From Micromonospora sediminimaris (lineage in GTDB: Bacteria > Actinomycetota > Actinomycetes > Mycobacteriales > Micromonosporaceae), in assembly GCA_900112325.1 (NCBI GenBank), contig FOLJ01000013.1:1-64000 (forward strand): a stretch of DNA of 64,000 nucleotides, given 5' to 3'. Each line of letters begins with the position of its first letter. Positions within the stretch are counted from its first letter, which is position 1. Shown here one piece after another: positions 17,426 through 26,612 of the stretch. The notes below the pieces were generated by a model. That model did not search any database. It saw only the letters and a list, made by a program, of their open reading frames with translations, and was not told the DNA's origin. The position numbers and the translations under genes were made by a program.

Positions 17426-19357
17426 TTGATCGAAATTCGCTACGGTTCGCAGGTCTGCGGCGAGCTGACCAGCGCCGCCAGCCGTGAATGGCTGGTACCC
17501 GACGGCCTCGGCGGGTACGCCATGGGCACCGTCGGCGGGTTGCGCACCCGCCGATACCACGGGCTGCTGGTGGTTCCGGGCGAAACGCCGGCCTCCCGAA
17601 AGGTGGGACTGGTAAGCCTCGATCCGGCGGTGCTGCTGCCCTCCGGTGCCCGGGTGCGCCTCGGCGCGCACGAGTGGGTCTCCGGCGATGTGGACCCGCG
17701 CGGCTTCGAGCTGCTGGAACGCTTCGACCTGACCGACGGGCTGCCGCGCTGGGGGTGGCGCATCGGCGACGTGGTGATCGAGCGGGAGCTGGCCATGCTG
17801 CCCGGCCGCTCCTGCGTGGCGGTGGTGCACCGGCTGGTCAGCGGCGGCCCGGTCGAGCTGGAACTGGCCGCCGCCTGCACCTGGCGGGACACGCACGGCG
17901 AGCGGCGCGGCGACGGACCACCGCTGCGGATGGACCCGGTCGACGGCGGCGCGGTGATCGAGGAGGCGTACCGGCTGTCCGGGCCCGGCTGGTCACCGCA
18001 GGGCCACTGGTGGCGGGGGGTGTACCACCGTGAGGAGGCGGCGCGCGGCCTGCACCCGGAGGAGGACCTGTGGTACGCGGGCCAGTTCCGCGACACCCTG
18101 CACCGCCCCGGGGACACGCTCTCGGTGCTGGCCTGGGCGACGGACCTGGAGCAGGAACCACCGCCGGGACCGCAGGTGGTGGCGTCGGCGCGGCAACGCA
18201 ACCGGCAGGTGGTCGCGGCGGCCCGGCCTGCCGACGCGGTCGAGGCGACCCTGGCGCTCGCCGCCGACGCGTTCGTCGTGCGGACCGCCACCGGTCCGGA
18301 CGTGGTGGCCGGCTATCCGTGGTTCGGCGCCTGGTCGCGGGACACGATGATCTCGTACGAGGGGCTCTTCCTGCGTACCGGTCGGGCCGACCTGGGCCGT
18401 GAGCTGCTGCGCTCGTACGCGGCGACGCTGTCGGAGGGGATGCTGGCCAACACCGCCGACACCGGGCGGGTCGAGTACAACACCGTCGACGGCACGTTGT
18501 GGTTCCTGCACGCGGTCAGCCGGCACGTCACCGTCACCGGTGACACCGACCTCGGCGACGACCTGCTGCCGGCGTTGCGCGCGGTGATCGACGCCCACGT
18601 GGCCGGCACCCGGTACGGCATCGCCGTCGATCCGACCGACGGGCTGCTCGCCTGCGGTGCCCCTGGTGCCGCGCTGACCTGGATGGACGCCCGGGTGTAC
18701 GGGGTGCCGGTCACCCCGCGTCACGGCAAGCCGGTGGAGGTCAACGCCCTGTGGGTCAACGGGGTGGCCGGGGTCGCCGAGCTGGCCGAACTGGCCGGGC
18801 AGGACGCCGAGGGGCTGCACCGGCTGCACGAGCGGGCGGTCGAGGCGTTCCGGAAGCGGTTTCCCACCCCGGCCGGCTGGCTGCACGACGTGGTCGACGC
18901 GCCCGCACCCGCGTACCCGCTCGGTGGCGCGACCCACCACGACGACGACCTGCTGCGTCCCAACCAGCTGCTGGCCTGGTCGTTGCCGTTCGCGCCGATG
19001 GAGCCGGATGCCGAGGCGCTGGGCCACCTCGGGGCGGGGCTGCTCACTCCGCTTGGCCCGCGCAGCCTCTCCCCCGACTGTCCCGGCTTCCTGGGCCGGC
19101 ACCGGGGCGGGCCGGCCGAGCGGGACACCGCGTACCACCAGGGCACGGTCTGGCCGTGGCTGATCGGTCCGTACGCCGACGCCGTCCGGCGGGCCGGTCT
19201 GCCGGTCGACGACCTGTTCACCGGTCTGGAGGCGCACCTGAGCGAATACGGCCTCGGCTCGGTCAGCGAGACGGCCGACGGTACGGCCCCGCACACCGCC
19301 ACCGGTTGTCCCTTCCAGGCATGGTCGGTGGCGGAACTGCTGCGCGTCCGCCGGTAG
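17426..19357 (+). CDS. Glycogen debranching enzyme (archaeal-type amylo-alpha-1,6-glucosidase)
   Basis: This 643-residue protein has the GDE N-terminal domain (WLVPDGLGGYAMGTVGGLRT followed by RRYHGLLVV) and a C-terminal (alpha/alpha)6 domain with WFGAWSRDTMISYEGLFL, where the catalytic acid lies, and YHQGTVWPWLIGPYADAV. It hydrolyses alpha-1,6 branch points in glycogen-like polymers. A TTG start at 17426, preceded by GGAGG at 17417-17421, gives the expected N-terminus (M)IEIRYGSQVCG; the spacing is short, and the next ATG would cut into the domain. It is transcribed away from the GH63 gene and followed by a GT4 gene. Confidence 0.85.
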   Translation: MIEIRYGSQVCGELTSAASREWLVPDGLGGYAMGTVGGLRTRRYHGLLVVPGETPASRKVGLVSLDPAVLLPSGARVRLGAHEWVSGDVDPRGFELLERFDLTDGLPRWGWRIGDVVIERELAMLPGRSCVAVVHRLVSGGPVELELAAACTWRDTHGERRGDGPPLRMDPVDGGAVIEEAYRLSGPGWSPQGHWWRGVYHREEAARGLHPEEDLWYAGQFRDTLHRPGDTLSVLAWATDLEQEPPPGPQVVASARQRNRQVVAAARPADAVEATLALAADAFVVRTATGPDVVAGYPWFGAWSRDTMISYEGLFLRTGRADLGRELLRSYAATLSEGMLANTADTGRVEYNTVDGTLWFLHAVSRHVTVTGDTDLGDDLLPALRAVIDAHVAGTRYGIAVDPTDGLLACGAPGAALTWMDARVYGVPVTPRHGKPVEVNALWVNGVAGVAELAELAGQDAEGLHRLHERAVEAFRKRFPTPAGWLHDVVDAPAPAYPLGGATHHDDDLLRPNQLLAWSLPFAPMEPDAEALGHLGAGLLTPLGPRSLSPDCPGFLGRHRGGPAERDTAYHQGTVWPWLIGPYADAVRRAGLPVDDLFTGLEAHLSEYGLGSVSETADGTAPHTATGCPFQAWSVAELLRVRR

Positions 19358-19497
19358 CGCTTTACACCCCCGCAACGGTTATGTCTCCGCTGGTTAGCCA
19401 GGTGCGACCAGGATTGGTCCCGATCCGGCCGCAACGCGAACGCCACCCGTCAGGGGGCTTCCCAGGGGTGCGCGGAGACAAGTCAAAGGGGGCGCGT

Positions 19498-20829
19498 ATG
19501 TCACCGAACGCCGACGTGATCGACATCAACCCCGCACGCTCGCAGCGGGTGCTGATGCTGTCGTGGGAGTACCCACCCGTTCTCGTCGGCGGTCTCGGCC
19601 GACACGTGCACGCCCTGTCGGTGGCGCTGGCCGCCGCCGGTCACCAGGTCACCGTCGTCACCCGCCACACCGACGGCGCGCCCCTTGAGGAATACGTCGA
19701 CGGCGTACGCGTCATCCGCGCCGCCGAGGATCCCGTCGCCTTCCCCCTCGCCACCAACTCCCTGCTGGCCTGGACCATGGCCTTCAACCACACCCTCACC
19801 CGTGCCGCCCTGCACGCCACCAGCACCGGTCAGTACGACGTCATCCACGCCCACGACTGGCTCGTCGCCCACACCGCCATCACCCTGCGCGACCACCTCC
19901 GCCTCCCCCTCGTCACCACCATCCACGCCACCGAAGCCGGCCGGCACCAGGGCTGGCTACCCGAAGACATGAACCGCACCATCCACGGCGTCGAGCACTG
20001 GCTGAGCAACGCCTCGAACCGGGTCATCGCCTGCTCGGGCTACATGCGCGAACAGGTCACCAGGCTGTTCGGCACCCCCGGACACCGCGTCGACGTGGTG
20101 CCCAACGGGGTCGACGACCGGGCCTGGCGGGCCCGGCCCCGCGCGGTCGCCTCGGCCCGGGCCCGCTTCGCCGGGGACGGGCCGCTGGTCGGGTACGCCG
20201 GCCGCCTGGTCTACGAGAAGGGCGTGCAACACCTGGTCGACGCCGTGCCGAAGCTACGGGCGCGGCATCCCGGGCTGCGGGTGCTGATCGCCGGAGACGG
20301 CCCCTACCGGGGCGAGCTGGAGGACCGGACCCACCAGCTCGGGCTCGCCGGCACCGTCCGCTTCACAGGTTTCCTCGACAACACCCAGCTGCCGGCGGTG
20401 CTCGGCGCCACCGACGCGACGGTGGTGCCCAGCCTCTACGAACCTTTCGGCATGGTGGCGCTGGAGGCCGCCGCAGCCGGAGCGCCACTGGCCGTGGCCC
20501 GCACCGGCGGACTCGCCGAGATCGTCGAACCGGGCGTCACCGGCGTCACCTTCCCGCACAGCGACCCGTCGGCGCTGGCCGGCGCCGTCGGGCAGCTGCT
20601 CGGCGACGAGGTCTTCGCCCGCCGCGTCGCTCGCCAGGCACGCAGCATGGTCGGCCGGCGCTACGCCTGGGCCACCATCGCCGACCGCACCGCCGACACG
20701 TACGCCGCGGCCCGCCGCGAGCACACCGCGCCGCAACCCCGGCGCGTCGCCGCCGAGCTGCCCACACGCCGGCAGACGATCGCCATCCCGGACGGCAACC
20801 TCCTCGCGGTGGGAGGTGCCGCCTCCTGA
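19498..20829 (+). CDS. GT4 glycosyltransferase, glycogen-synthase-like
   Basis: The 443-residue GT-B enzyme starts with RVLMLSWEYPPVLVGGLGRH, the acceptor-side glycine loop of actinobacterial GT4 proteins such as Rv3032 and GlgM-type alpha-glucosyltransferases. The donor side has GYAGRLVYEKGVQHLV and the E-x7-E motif PSLYEPFGMVALEAAAAG. It should extend an alpha-1,4-glucan from a nucleotide-glucose or maltosyl donor. AAAGGGGG precedes the ATG. The location right after the debranching enzyme supports alpha-glucan metabolism; whether the product is glycogen or a special polymer (for example a methylated one) cannot be told. Confidence 0.8.
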   Translation: MSPNADVIDINPARSQRVLMLSWEYPPVLVGGLGRHVHALSVALAAAGHQVTVVTRHTDGAPLEEYVDGVRVIRAAEDPVAFPLATNSLLAWTMAFNHTLTRAALHATSTGQYDVIHAHDWLVAHTAITLRDHLRLPLVTTIHATEAGRHQGWLPEDMNRTIHGVEHWLSNASNRVIACSGYMREQVTRLFGTPGHRVDVVPNGVDDRAWRARPRAVASARARFAGDGPLVGYAGRLVYEKGVQHLVDAVPKLRARHPGLRVLIAGDGPYRGELEDRTHQLGLAGTVRFTGFLDNTQLPAVLGATDATVVPSLYEPFGMVALEAAAAGAPLAVARTGGLAEIVEPGVTGVTFPHSDPSALAGAVGQLLGDEVFARRVARQARSMVGRRYAWATIADRTADTYAAARREHTAPQPRRVAAELPTRRQTIAIPDGNLLAVGGAAS

Positions 20830-20953
20830 GTGGACCTGTCGGATAGGTGATTCCCGATCCGCTGGCTAGGGTCGGAGTCAACGTGCTCGATTGTGCCGAG
20901 GACGTCGACCAGACCCTGGGGATGTACGCCGGACCGTGGCGGATGGGAGAGAT

Positions 20954-22780
20954 GTGCGAGCGGTGATCGCCGGCCGGTACCGGTTGCTCGATCTGGTCGG
21001 GCGCGGCGGGATGGGGACGGTGTGGCGGGCCGAGGACGAGCTGCTGCACCGCCAGGTGGCGATCAAGCAGGTGGTGCTGCCGGCCTGGCTCGGCGGTGAC
21101 GAGCTGGACCAGTCGCGGGCCCGCACGCTACGTGAGGCGCGGACCGCGGCGCGGCTGAACCACCCCAACGTGGTCCGCGTCTACGACGTGGTCTCCGAGG
21201 CCGACGAGCCGTGGATCGTGATGGAGTACGTGCCGTCGCGCACCCTCCAGGATCTCCTCGACGCGGACGGGCCGCTGTCGCCGCAGCGGACCGCTCGGAT
21301 CGGTCTGGCGCTGCTGGACGCGCTGCGGGCGGCGCACGACGCCGGGGTGGTGCACCGCGACGTCAAGCCGGCGAACGTCCTCGTCGCCGACGACGGCCGG
21401 GTGCTGCTGACCGACTTCGGGTTGGCCGTGTTCGACGGTGGCGATCAGACGATGACCGGTCCCGGCACCATCCTGGGCTCGCCCCAGTACGTCGCGCCGG
21501 AGCGGGCCGCCGAAGGGGTGTCCAGTGAACGCGCCGACCTCTGGTCGCTCGGCGCCACGCTGCACGCCGCCGTCGAGGGCCGTGCCCCGTACGCCCGCAG
21601 CACCGCCATGGCGACGCTGAGCGCGCTGGCCTCCGCACCACCGGACCCGGCACCGCACGCCGGCCCGCTGTCGGCGGTGCTGGCCGGGCTGCTGCGCCGC
21701 GACCCGGCGCACCGCACCGACCACGCCGAAACACGCCGCCGCCTGCTGGCCGCCACCGGCCCCGACCCGACCGACGAACCCGACAGGTCCGGTGAGGACA
21801 CCGCTCCGCTGCCCACGACCGGAGGGTCTCCCGCGTCTATCGGGGCCGCTGACGCTCCGGCGATGACCGCCGGCTCGCCCCGCAGGGAGCCGAACCGGCG
21901 CCCGGGCGCCGACGAGGCCACCCGGCCGTCAGCCGGGCACGACCCGGATCAGACCGGCGGGGACGGCCCGGGCCGGACCGGCGGGTCACCGCCACCGACC
22001 GTGCCCGCCAGCACCCCGGCGGCGACGCCGGGAACCGGGCAGCGCCGGGAGCCGGTGGCCCGGTCCTGGGCACTGGCGGGGGTCGCCGTGCTGGTCGCCA
22101 TGGCGGCCGGGATCGGCACCGCACTCACTGTGGTCGGCACCGGCGCGGACCAACCCGGCCCGGCGACGCAGAGCCCACAGTCGTACGACGTGGGCGCGCC
22201 GGGGCCCGGCGGCCCGTTACCGCGCGACGGGCGGCGCCCGCCCGGCCCGCCGCCGGGCGGGCTCGTCCCCCCGCCGCTGCCCTGCGTACGGCCGTGGGTC
22301 GACGGTGCCTCGCTGCGCACCGCAGCGCCCCGACCCGGCGACGGTTTCCGGCCGCCCGCCGGGTGGGTGTGGCATGCCGATGCCGGCGGCTTCCGGGTGG
22401 CGTTGCCGGCCGACTGGCGGCACTCCCGCGACAACGACGTGGCCTGCTTCCAGGATCCGGCCACCGGTCGCGCGTTCACCGTCGCGGACAGCGCCGACGT
22501 CACCACCGAACCGGCCGCCCGGCTCCGGGCGGTGCGGGACCGGGAACTGGCCGACGGCACCCTGCCCGGCTACCAGGAGTTCCGCCTCGGCCGGGTCGGC
22601 GACGCCGTCGAGTGGGAGTTCGGGTGGTTGACGCCGCACGGTGACCGGCTGCGCGCCACGCAGATCGTGCCGGATCCGACGCGGGGCCACTCCTGGACGT
22701 TGGGTTGGATCACACGCGAACATGACTGGGCGGCTGCGGCGAGCGACCTGGCGACCGTCCGGCTCAGCTTCCGTCCCTGA
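20954..22780 (+). CDS. Membrane-anchored Ser/Thr protein kinase
   Basis: The ~608-residue protein has a cytoplasmic Hanks kinase domain: GRGGMGTVW glycine loop, the lysine of VAIKQVV, HRDVKPANVL catalytic loop (about residue 133) and TDFGLAV. A Pro/Gly-rich linker leads to a membrane helix (about residues 371-393, ALAGVAVLVAMAAGIGTALT), then another proline-rich stretch and an outside domain of ~140 residues without PASTA repeats. It likely senses an envelope signal. A GTG start at 20954 is chosen; GTG 20963 is possible. The DUF1707 gene follows after 34 bases. Confidence 0.85.
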   Translation: MRAVIAGRYRLLDLVGRGGMGTVWRAEDELLHRQVAIKQVVLPAWLGGDELDQSRARTLREARTAARLNHPNVVRVYDVVSEADEPWIVMEYVPSRTLQDLLDADGPLSPQRTARIGLALLDALRAAHDAGVVHRDVKPANVLVADDGRVLLTDFGLAVFDGGDQTMTGPGTILGSPQYVAPERAAEGVSSERADLWSLGATLHAAVEGRAPYARSTAMATLSALASAPPDPAPHAGPLSAVLAGLLRRDPAHRTDHAETRRRLLAATGPDPTDEPDRSGEDTAPLPTTGGSPASIGAADAPAMTAGSPRREPNRRPGADEATRPSAGHDPDQTGGDGPGRTGGSPPPTVPASTPAATPGTGQRREPVARSWALAGVAVLVAMAAGIGTALTVVGTGADQPGPATQSPQSYDVGAPGPGGPLPRDGRRPPGPPPGGLVPPPLPCVRPWVDGASLRTAAPRPGDGFRPPAGWVWHADAGGFRVALPADWRHSRDNDVACFQDPATGRAFTVADSADVTTEPAARLRAVRDRELADGTLPGYQEFRLGRVGDAVEWEFGWLTPHGDRLRATQIVPDPTRGHSWTLGWITREHDWAAAASDLATVRLSFRP

Positions 22781-22802
22781 GAATGGGTTCGCGGGACGCG
22801 GT

Positions 22803-22814
22803 TAGTCTCGGACC
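22803..22814 (+). promoter_or_regulatory. Leaderless -10 box of the DUF1707 gene
   Basis: TAGTCT plus six bases immediately precede the GTG at 22815. It lies just past the kinase gene, so the DUF1707 gene can also be transcribed on its own. Confidence 0.4.
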
Positions 22815-23393
22815 GTGGAACCGGACCGGCACGACGACACCGACCAGCTGCGAGTCTCCGACCGGGAACGGGAGGAGGTCGTGGAGCTGCTCGGCAAGGC
22901 CACGGCCGAGGGCCGGCTGACCCTCGACGAGTACTCCGAGCGGGCCGGTGCGGCCCACGCCGCACAGACCCGCGGCGAGCTGGCCCGGGTGACCAGGGAT
23001 CTGCCGGACGTGGCGGCCCGACCCGCCACCGGCGCGCTCGCCCCGGCGACGGAGAAACTGCTGGCCGTCTTCGGTAACGAGGTACGCAAGGGCGCGTGGC
23101 CGGCACCGGAGCGCATCGAGGCCCGAGCGGTCTTCGGCGACTGCCGGATCGAGCTGCACGAGGCCCGGCTGCCCGGGCGGGTGACCCGGATCGACGCCGA
23201 GGCGATCTTCGGCAACGTCACGATCGTCGTGGCGGAGGGCACCGATGTCCGGCTCACCGGCAGCGCGATCTTCGGGAGCAAGCAGTCCAAGCTCAGTGGC
23301 CCTGTCGCGGCGGGCGCACCGGTGATTGAGGTGCACTGCCGGGCGATCTTCGGCGACGTGACCGTCCGCGCGCCGCGCAAGCGCTGGTGGTGA
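22815..23393 (+). CDS. DUF1707 / cell-wall-active-domain protein
   Basis: The 192-residue cytoplasmic protein has an N-terminal DUF1707 domain (LRVSDREREEVVELLGKATA followed by EGRLTLDEYSERAGAAHAA) and a C-terminal right-handed beta repeat with three similar turns: ARAVFGDCRIEL, AEAIFGNVTIVV and CRAIFGDVTVRA. Such proteins are linked to envelope-stress sensing in Gram-positive bacteria (LiaF-like C-terminus). No membrane segment is seen. The position next to a Ser/Thr kinase suggests, but does not prove, a signalling connection. The start is GTG without SD, with a TAGTCT box six bases upstream. Confidence 0.75.
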   Translation: MEPDRHDDTDQLRVSDREREEVVELLGKATAEGRLTLDEYSERAGAAHAAQTRGELARVTRDLPDVAARPATGALAPATEKLLAVFGNEVRKGAWPAPERIEARAVFGDCRIELHEARLPGRVTRIDAEAIFGNVTIVVAEGTDVRLTGSAIFGSKQSKLSGPVAAGAPVIEVHCRAIFGDVTVRAPRKRWW

Positions 23394-23455
23394 CGCCGCC
23401 CGTCCCATCGCCGACAGATCGGGCCGACCGACCGTCACGCGCTGCCATACTTCCT

Positions 23456-23482
23456 GGTGGTCGGCCCGGCCCACCGACCACC
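23456..23482 (+). terminator. Terminator hairpin behind the DUF1707 gene
   Basis: A 9-bp perfect stem GGTGGTCGG/CCGACCACC (23456-23464 with 23474-23482) with a 9-base loop, 62 bases after the stop codon. Confidence 0.55.
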
Positions 23483-23590
23483 TCCGATGGTTGTCCGAAG
23501 TGGACAACAAGGATGGTCCCCCTGCGGCGTCGCCGCGAACTACAGTGGCGTAGTTTTGGCGCTCAAGATCCCTGGGGAGGGCGAGCCGAG

Positions 23591-24400
23591 ATGATGGGAC
23601 CGTCGCACGCGCTGTCTGGCGCGGCGGTATGGCTGAGCGGGTCCTGGGCGCTACAGCACTTCTACGACTACGAGCAGTCGCCGTTGGCGTTGGCCGTCGG
23701 CACCGCCGTCTGCGCCGGTGGGGCTTTGCTGCCCGATCTCGATCTGTCCGGCAAGGTCACCCGCAACCAGGGCGGCGCGACCGTGGCCCGCACGTTCGGT
23801 GTCTTCTCGCTGTTCATCGCCGAGGTGGTGGAGAAGGTCTCGCTGGGCGTCTACTACGCCACCAAGCTCAGCCGCGATCCCAAGCGCAGCAACGGCCACC
23901 GGACGCTCACCCACACCATCCCGTTCACCGTGCTGGTGGGTTGGGGCACCACCACGCTCTGCGCGCGGTACGGCAAGTGGGCGGTCATCGGCATCCTGTT
24001 CTTCATGATCGGCCTCGCCCTGCGCGGCCTGTTCGACGAGTGGGCCGAGCGCGCGGGCTGGGTGATCGTCACCCTGGTCTCGGCCGGCGCGGCCACGTTC
24101 ACCGCGGCGAACCTGCCCGGCGACCGGGGCTATCCGATGATCGGGCTGGCCGTCGGCGTGGGCAGTTTCGTGCATATCATCGGTGACATGATCACCAGAG
24201 CCGGCGTACCGATTCTCTGGCCGATTCCGATCAAACGCCGGATGTGGACACCGATCAGCCTGCCCGACAAGATCGCGCTGCGGGCCGGGGGCAAGACCGA
24301 GATCGTCGTGGTCCGCACCGCACTGACCATCGTGTCGGTGCTGGCCGCGGTCGGGCTGGTCGCTCCCTCGGTGCTCCAGAAGTTCAACCTCGACCTGTGA
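23591..24400 (+). CDS. Membrane-bound metal-dependent hydrolase (YdjM/DUF457 family)
   Basis: This integral membrane protein of 269 residues carries the family signature: MGPSHALSGAAVW at the start, ALLPDLD near residue 50, GHRTLTHTIPF near residue 105 and HIIGDMITRAGV near residue 198, which together give the conserved His/Asp metal ligands. About six hydrophobic segments are present. YdjM-like proteins are LexA-regulated membrane hydrolases in E. coli, but their substrate is unknown. GGGGAGG lies ten bases before the ATG at 23591 (an ATG at 23594 is equally possible). The stop overlaps the start of the amidohydrolase gene. Confidence 0.78.
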   Translation: MMGPSHALSGAAVWLSGSWALQHFYDYEQSPLALAVGTAVCAGGALLPDLDLSGKVTRNQGGATVARTFGVFSLFIAEVVEKVSLGVYYATKLSRDPKRSNGHRTLTHTIPFTVLVGWGTTTLCARYGKWAVIGILFFMIGLALRGLFDEWAERAGWVIVTLVSAGAATFTAANLPGDRGYPMIGLAVGVGSFVHIIGDMITRAGVPILWPIPIKRRMWTPISLPDKIALRAGGKTEIVVVRTALTIVSVLAAVGLVAPSVLQKFNLDL

Positions 24401-25314
24401 GTGTCGAGCCCGTCGACCCGGCGATCGTGGCCGCCGACGAGGCGGTGCCACGGTTCTGGCAGGGGCTCGGTCTGCCCGGTCTGGCCGACGTCCACGTGCA
24501 TTTCCTGCCGCCGAGGCTGCGCCGCCGCGTGTGGGAGTACTTCGAGTCGGCCGGTCCGTTGGTGGGGTTGGAGTGGCCGATCCGGTACCGGTGGAGCGAC
24601 GCGGAACGCGTCGATCACCTCCGTCGGCTGGGGGTACGGGCATTCAGCGCACTCGCGTACGCCCACCGGCCCGGCATGGCCGAGCAGCTGAACCAGTGGA
24701 CGCTGGACTTCGCCCGCGACACCCCCGGATGCCTGCCGTCGGCCACCTTCTTCCCCGAGCCGACGGCGCCGCGCTACGTCGCCGAGGCGATCGACGCCGG
24801 CGCCCGGGTGTTCAAGGTGCATTTCCAGGTGGGTGGTTTCGCACCCACGGACCCGGCGTTGACGCCGGTGTGGGACCTGCTCAGCGCGGCCGACGTGCCG
24901 GTGGTCGTGCATGCCGGGCACGCGCCGGTGGGCACCGCGCACACCGGGCCGGAGCCGTTCGGAGCGCTGCTCGCCCGGCACCCGCGGCTGCCCGCGATCG
25001 TTGCCCACCTGGGTGCGCCCGACTATCCCGCCTTCCTGGATCTCGCCGAGCGGCACGAGCGGGTCCGGCTGGACACCACGATGGCTTTCACCCCGTTCCT
25101 CGATCAGCTCGTGCCCTTCCCGGCCGAGGAGTTGCCGCGCCTGCGCGAGCTGGGGCTGGCCGGGAAGGTGCTGCTGGGCAGCGACTTCCCCAACATCCCC
25201 TACCCCTACGCCGACCAGTTGACCGGTCTGGCCGGGCTCGACCTGGGTGACGACTGGCTGCGGATGGTCTGCTGGCAGGCCGCAACGGACCTCTTCGACC
25301 TGCCCGCAGGCTGA
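24397..25314 (+). CDS. Amidohydrolase (TIM-barrel metal hydrolase)
   Basis: A 305-residue amidohydrolase-2 type protein. Metal-site elements are visible: DVHVHFLPP (HxH) near residue 30, FKVHFQVGG, VVVHAGHAP, AIVAHLGAPDY and LLGSDFPNIPYPY with the late aspartate. It hydrolyses or decarboxylates a small molecule that cannot be named. The GTG start at 24397 overlaps the TGA of the upstream membrane hydrolase by four bases (GTGA), so the two are translationally coupled. Confidence 0.8.
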   Translation: MSVEPVDPAIVAADEAVPRFWQGLGLPGLADVHVHFLPPRLRRRVWEYFESAGPLVGLEWPIRYRWSDAERVDHLRRLGVRAFSALAYAHRPGMAEQLNQWTLDFARDTPGCLPSATFFPEPTAPRYVAEAIDAGARVFKVHFQVGGFAPTDPALTPVWDLLSAADVPVVVHAGHAPVGTAHTGPEPFGALLARHPRLPAIVAHLGAPDYPAFLDLAERHERVRLDTTMAFTPFLDQLVPFPAEELPRLRELGLAGKVLLGSDFPNIPYPYADQLTGLAGLDLGDDWLRMVCWQAATDLFDLPAG

Positions 25315-25370
25315 TTCGACCTGCCGGCACGCTGATCGAGCGGGATCCGACCTCAGTTCGACACTGCCTA

Positions 25371-25400
25371 TTGACGTGGTCGTAACACCTGACCTACCTT
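25371..25400 (+). promoter_or_regulatory. Promoter of the lacI-type operon
   Basis: TTGACG at 25371-25376 and TACCTT at 25395-25400, 18 bases apart, form a vegetative-type promoter directly upstream of the operator. Confidence 0.5.
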
Positions 25401-25415
25401 CTGTCGAACCGCTTA

Positions 25416-25431
25416 GTCGAAGCGCTTCGAC
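25416..25431. promoter_or_regulatory. LacI-family operator palindrome
   Basis: The perfect 16-bp palindrome GTCGAAGCGCTTCGAC lies 31 bases before the LacI-type start and downstream of the -10 box, a position where bound repressor blocks transcription. A second, imperfect copy (GTCGAACCGCTTA) starts 13 bases earlier at 25403. The central CG-containing palindrome is the standard LacI-family pattern, so autoregulation and operon control are likely. Confidence 0.75.
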
Positions 25432-25462
25432 AACGCCGGGGCATACCGCGAGGAGGTGCCGG

Positions 25463-26575
25463 ATGGCCACCATGCAGGACGTCGCACGTCGCGCCCAGGT
25501 GTCGGTCAGCACCGTGTCGTACGTGCTCACCGGCGCCCGACCGATCTCCCAGGCCACCCGGGACAAGGTCCTCGCCGCCATGGCCGAGCTGGACTACCAG
25601 CCCAACGCCCTGGCCCGTGGGCTGGCCAGCCGGCGCAGCCGGATCCTCGGGCTGCTGCTGCCGATGGACGAGCGCGGCATCGGCGCCACCGAGACCGCCT
25701 TCGTCACCGGCGCGACCTCCGCCGCCGTGGCCGCCGGCTACCACCTGGTGCTCTCCCCGATCGGCGTCGGCGACCTCGACGAGCTGCGCCGGCTGGCCAG
25801 CCAGCGCATCCTCGACGGTGCGCTGCTGATGGAGGTCCAGCTGCACGACCCCCGGGTGGACGTGCTGCGCGAGGCGGGCGTGCCGACGGTGCTGATCGGG
25901 CGCACCGAGGACCCGAGCGGCCTGTCGTACGTCGACATCGACTTCGACCGCACCGTCCGCGCGGCGGTCGACCACCTGGTCGGCCTCGGCCACCGGCGCA
26001 TCGTCTACGTCAACCACTCGGCCGACACCATCGCCGAGGGTTACGGCCCGGCCCTGCGCACCCGTGACTCGTTCACCGCCGCGATGACCGAGCACGGTCT
26101 GACACCGCTGATGATCCCCGCCGAGGACAGCGCCGCCAGTGGTCGAGCGGCACTGGCCAGCGCGCTGCGCCAGGAGCCCGATCTCACCGCCGTGCTGGCG
26201 ATGAACGAGAGCGCCGTCTTCGGGCTGCTCGGCGAGCTGTCCACCCGGGGGCTGACCGTCCCCGACGACGTGTCCGTCGTCTCGATGGTCACCTCACCGC
26301 AGGTCGCCGAGCTGGCCACGCCCGCGTTGACGGCGATGACGTCGCCCGGCTCGGCGCTCGGCCGCATCGCGGTGCAGACGCTGCTGCGGCACGTCGAGAG
26401 CGGCGACGGGGAGATCCACCAGGAACTGCTGCCGTGCGTGCTGGAGGTCCGTGGTTCCAGCGGCCCGCCACGTACGCCGGCTGCCAGCACCACCGACCCG
26501 GAGGCGGCCGACGAACGGTCGTCCCCGGGTACCGAAGCAGCCCGCCGTCGCGCTGCCACGCGACGACGGGCTTGA
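25463..26575 (+). CDS. LacI-family transcriptional regulator
   Basis: The 370-residue regulator has the LacI helix-turn-helix at residues 3-25 (MQDVARRAQVSVSTVSYVL), the hinge helix PNALARGLASRRS and a periplasmic-binding-protein-like sensor domain. The C-terminus carries an extra ~40-residue disordered basic tail (TEAARRRAATRRRA). GAGGAGG at 25450-25456 selects the ATG. It heads an operon for a sugar importer, an alpha-xylosidase and a beta-glucosidase and has its own palindromic operator in front, so it is very likely the local repressor, released by an oligosaccharide. Confidence 0.92.
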   Translation: MATMQDVARRAQVSVSTVSYVLTGARPISQATRDKVLAAMAELDYQPNALARGLASRRSRILGLLLPMDERGIGATETAFVTGATSAAVAAGYHLVLSPIGVGDLDELRRLASQRILDGALLMEVQLHDPRVDVLREAGVPTVLIGRTEDPSGLSYVDIDFDRTVRAAVDHLVGLGHRRIVYVNHSADTIAEGYGPALRTRDSFTAAMTEHGLTPLMIPAEDSAASGRAALASALRQEPDLTAVLAMNESAVFGLLGELSTRGLTVPDDVSVVSMVTSPQVAELATPALTAMTSPGSALGRIAVQTLLRHVESGDGEIHQELLPCVLEVRGSSGPPRTPAASTTDPEAADERSSPGTEAARRRAATRRRA

Positions 26576-26612
26576 AGGAGTACCGGCTCGATACTCACCA
26601 GGGAGACTAGCA

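Noticed and set aside
14742..17429. Very long open frame (about 895 codons) opposite the GH63 glucosidase gene
   Set aside because: Shadow frame caused by high third-position GC. It is rich in Arg, Gly, Pro, Gln and Val with no domain pattern, while the minus strand has a full enzyme.
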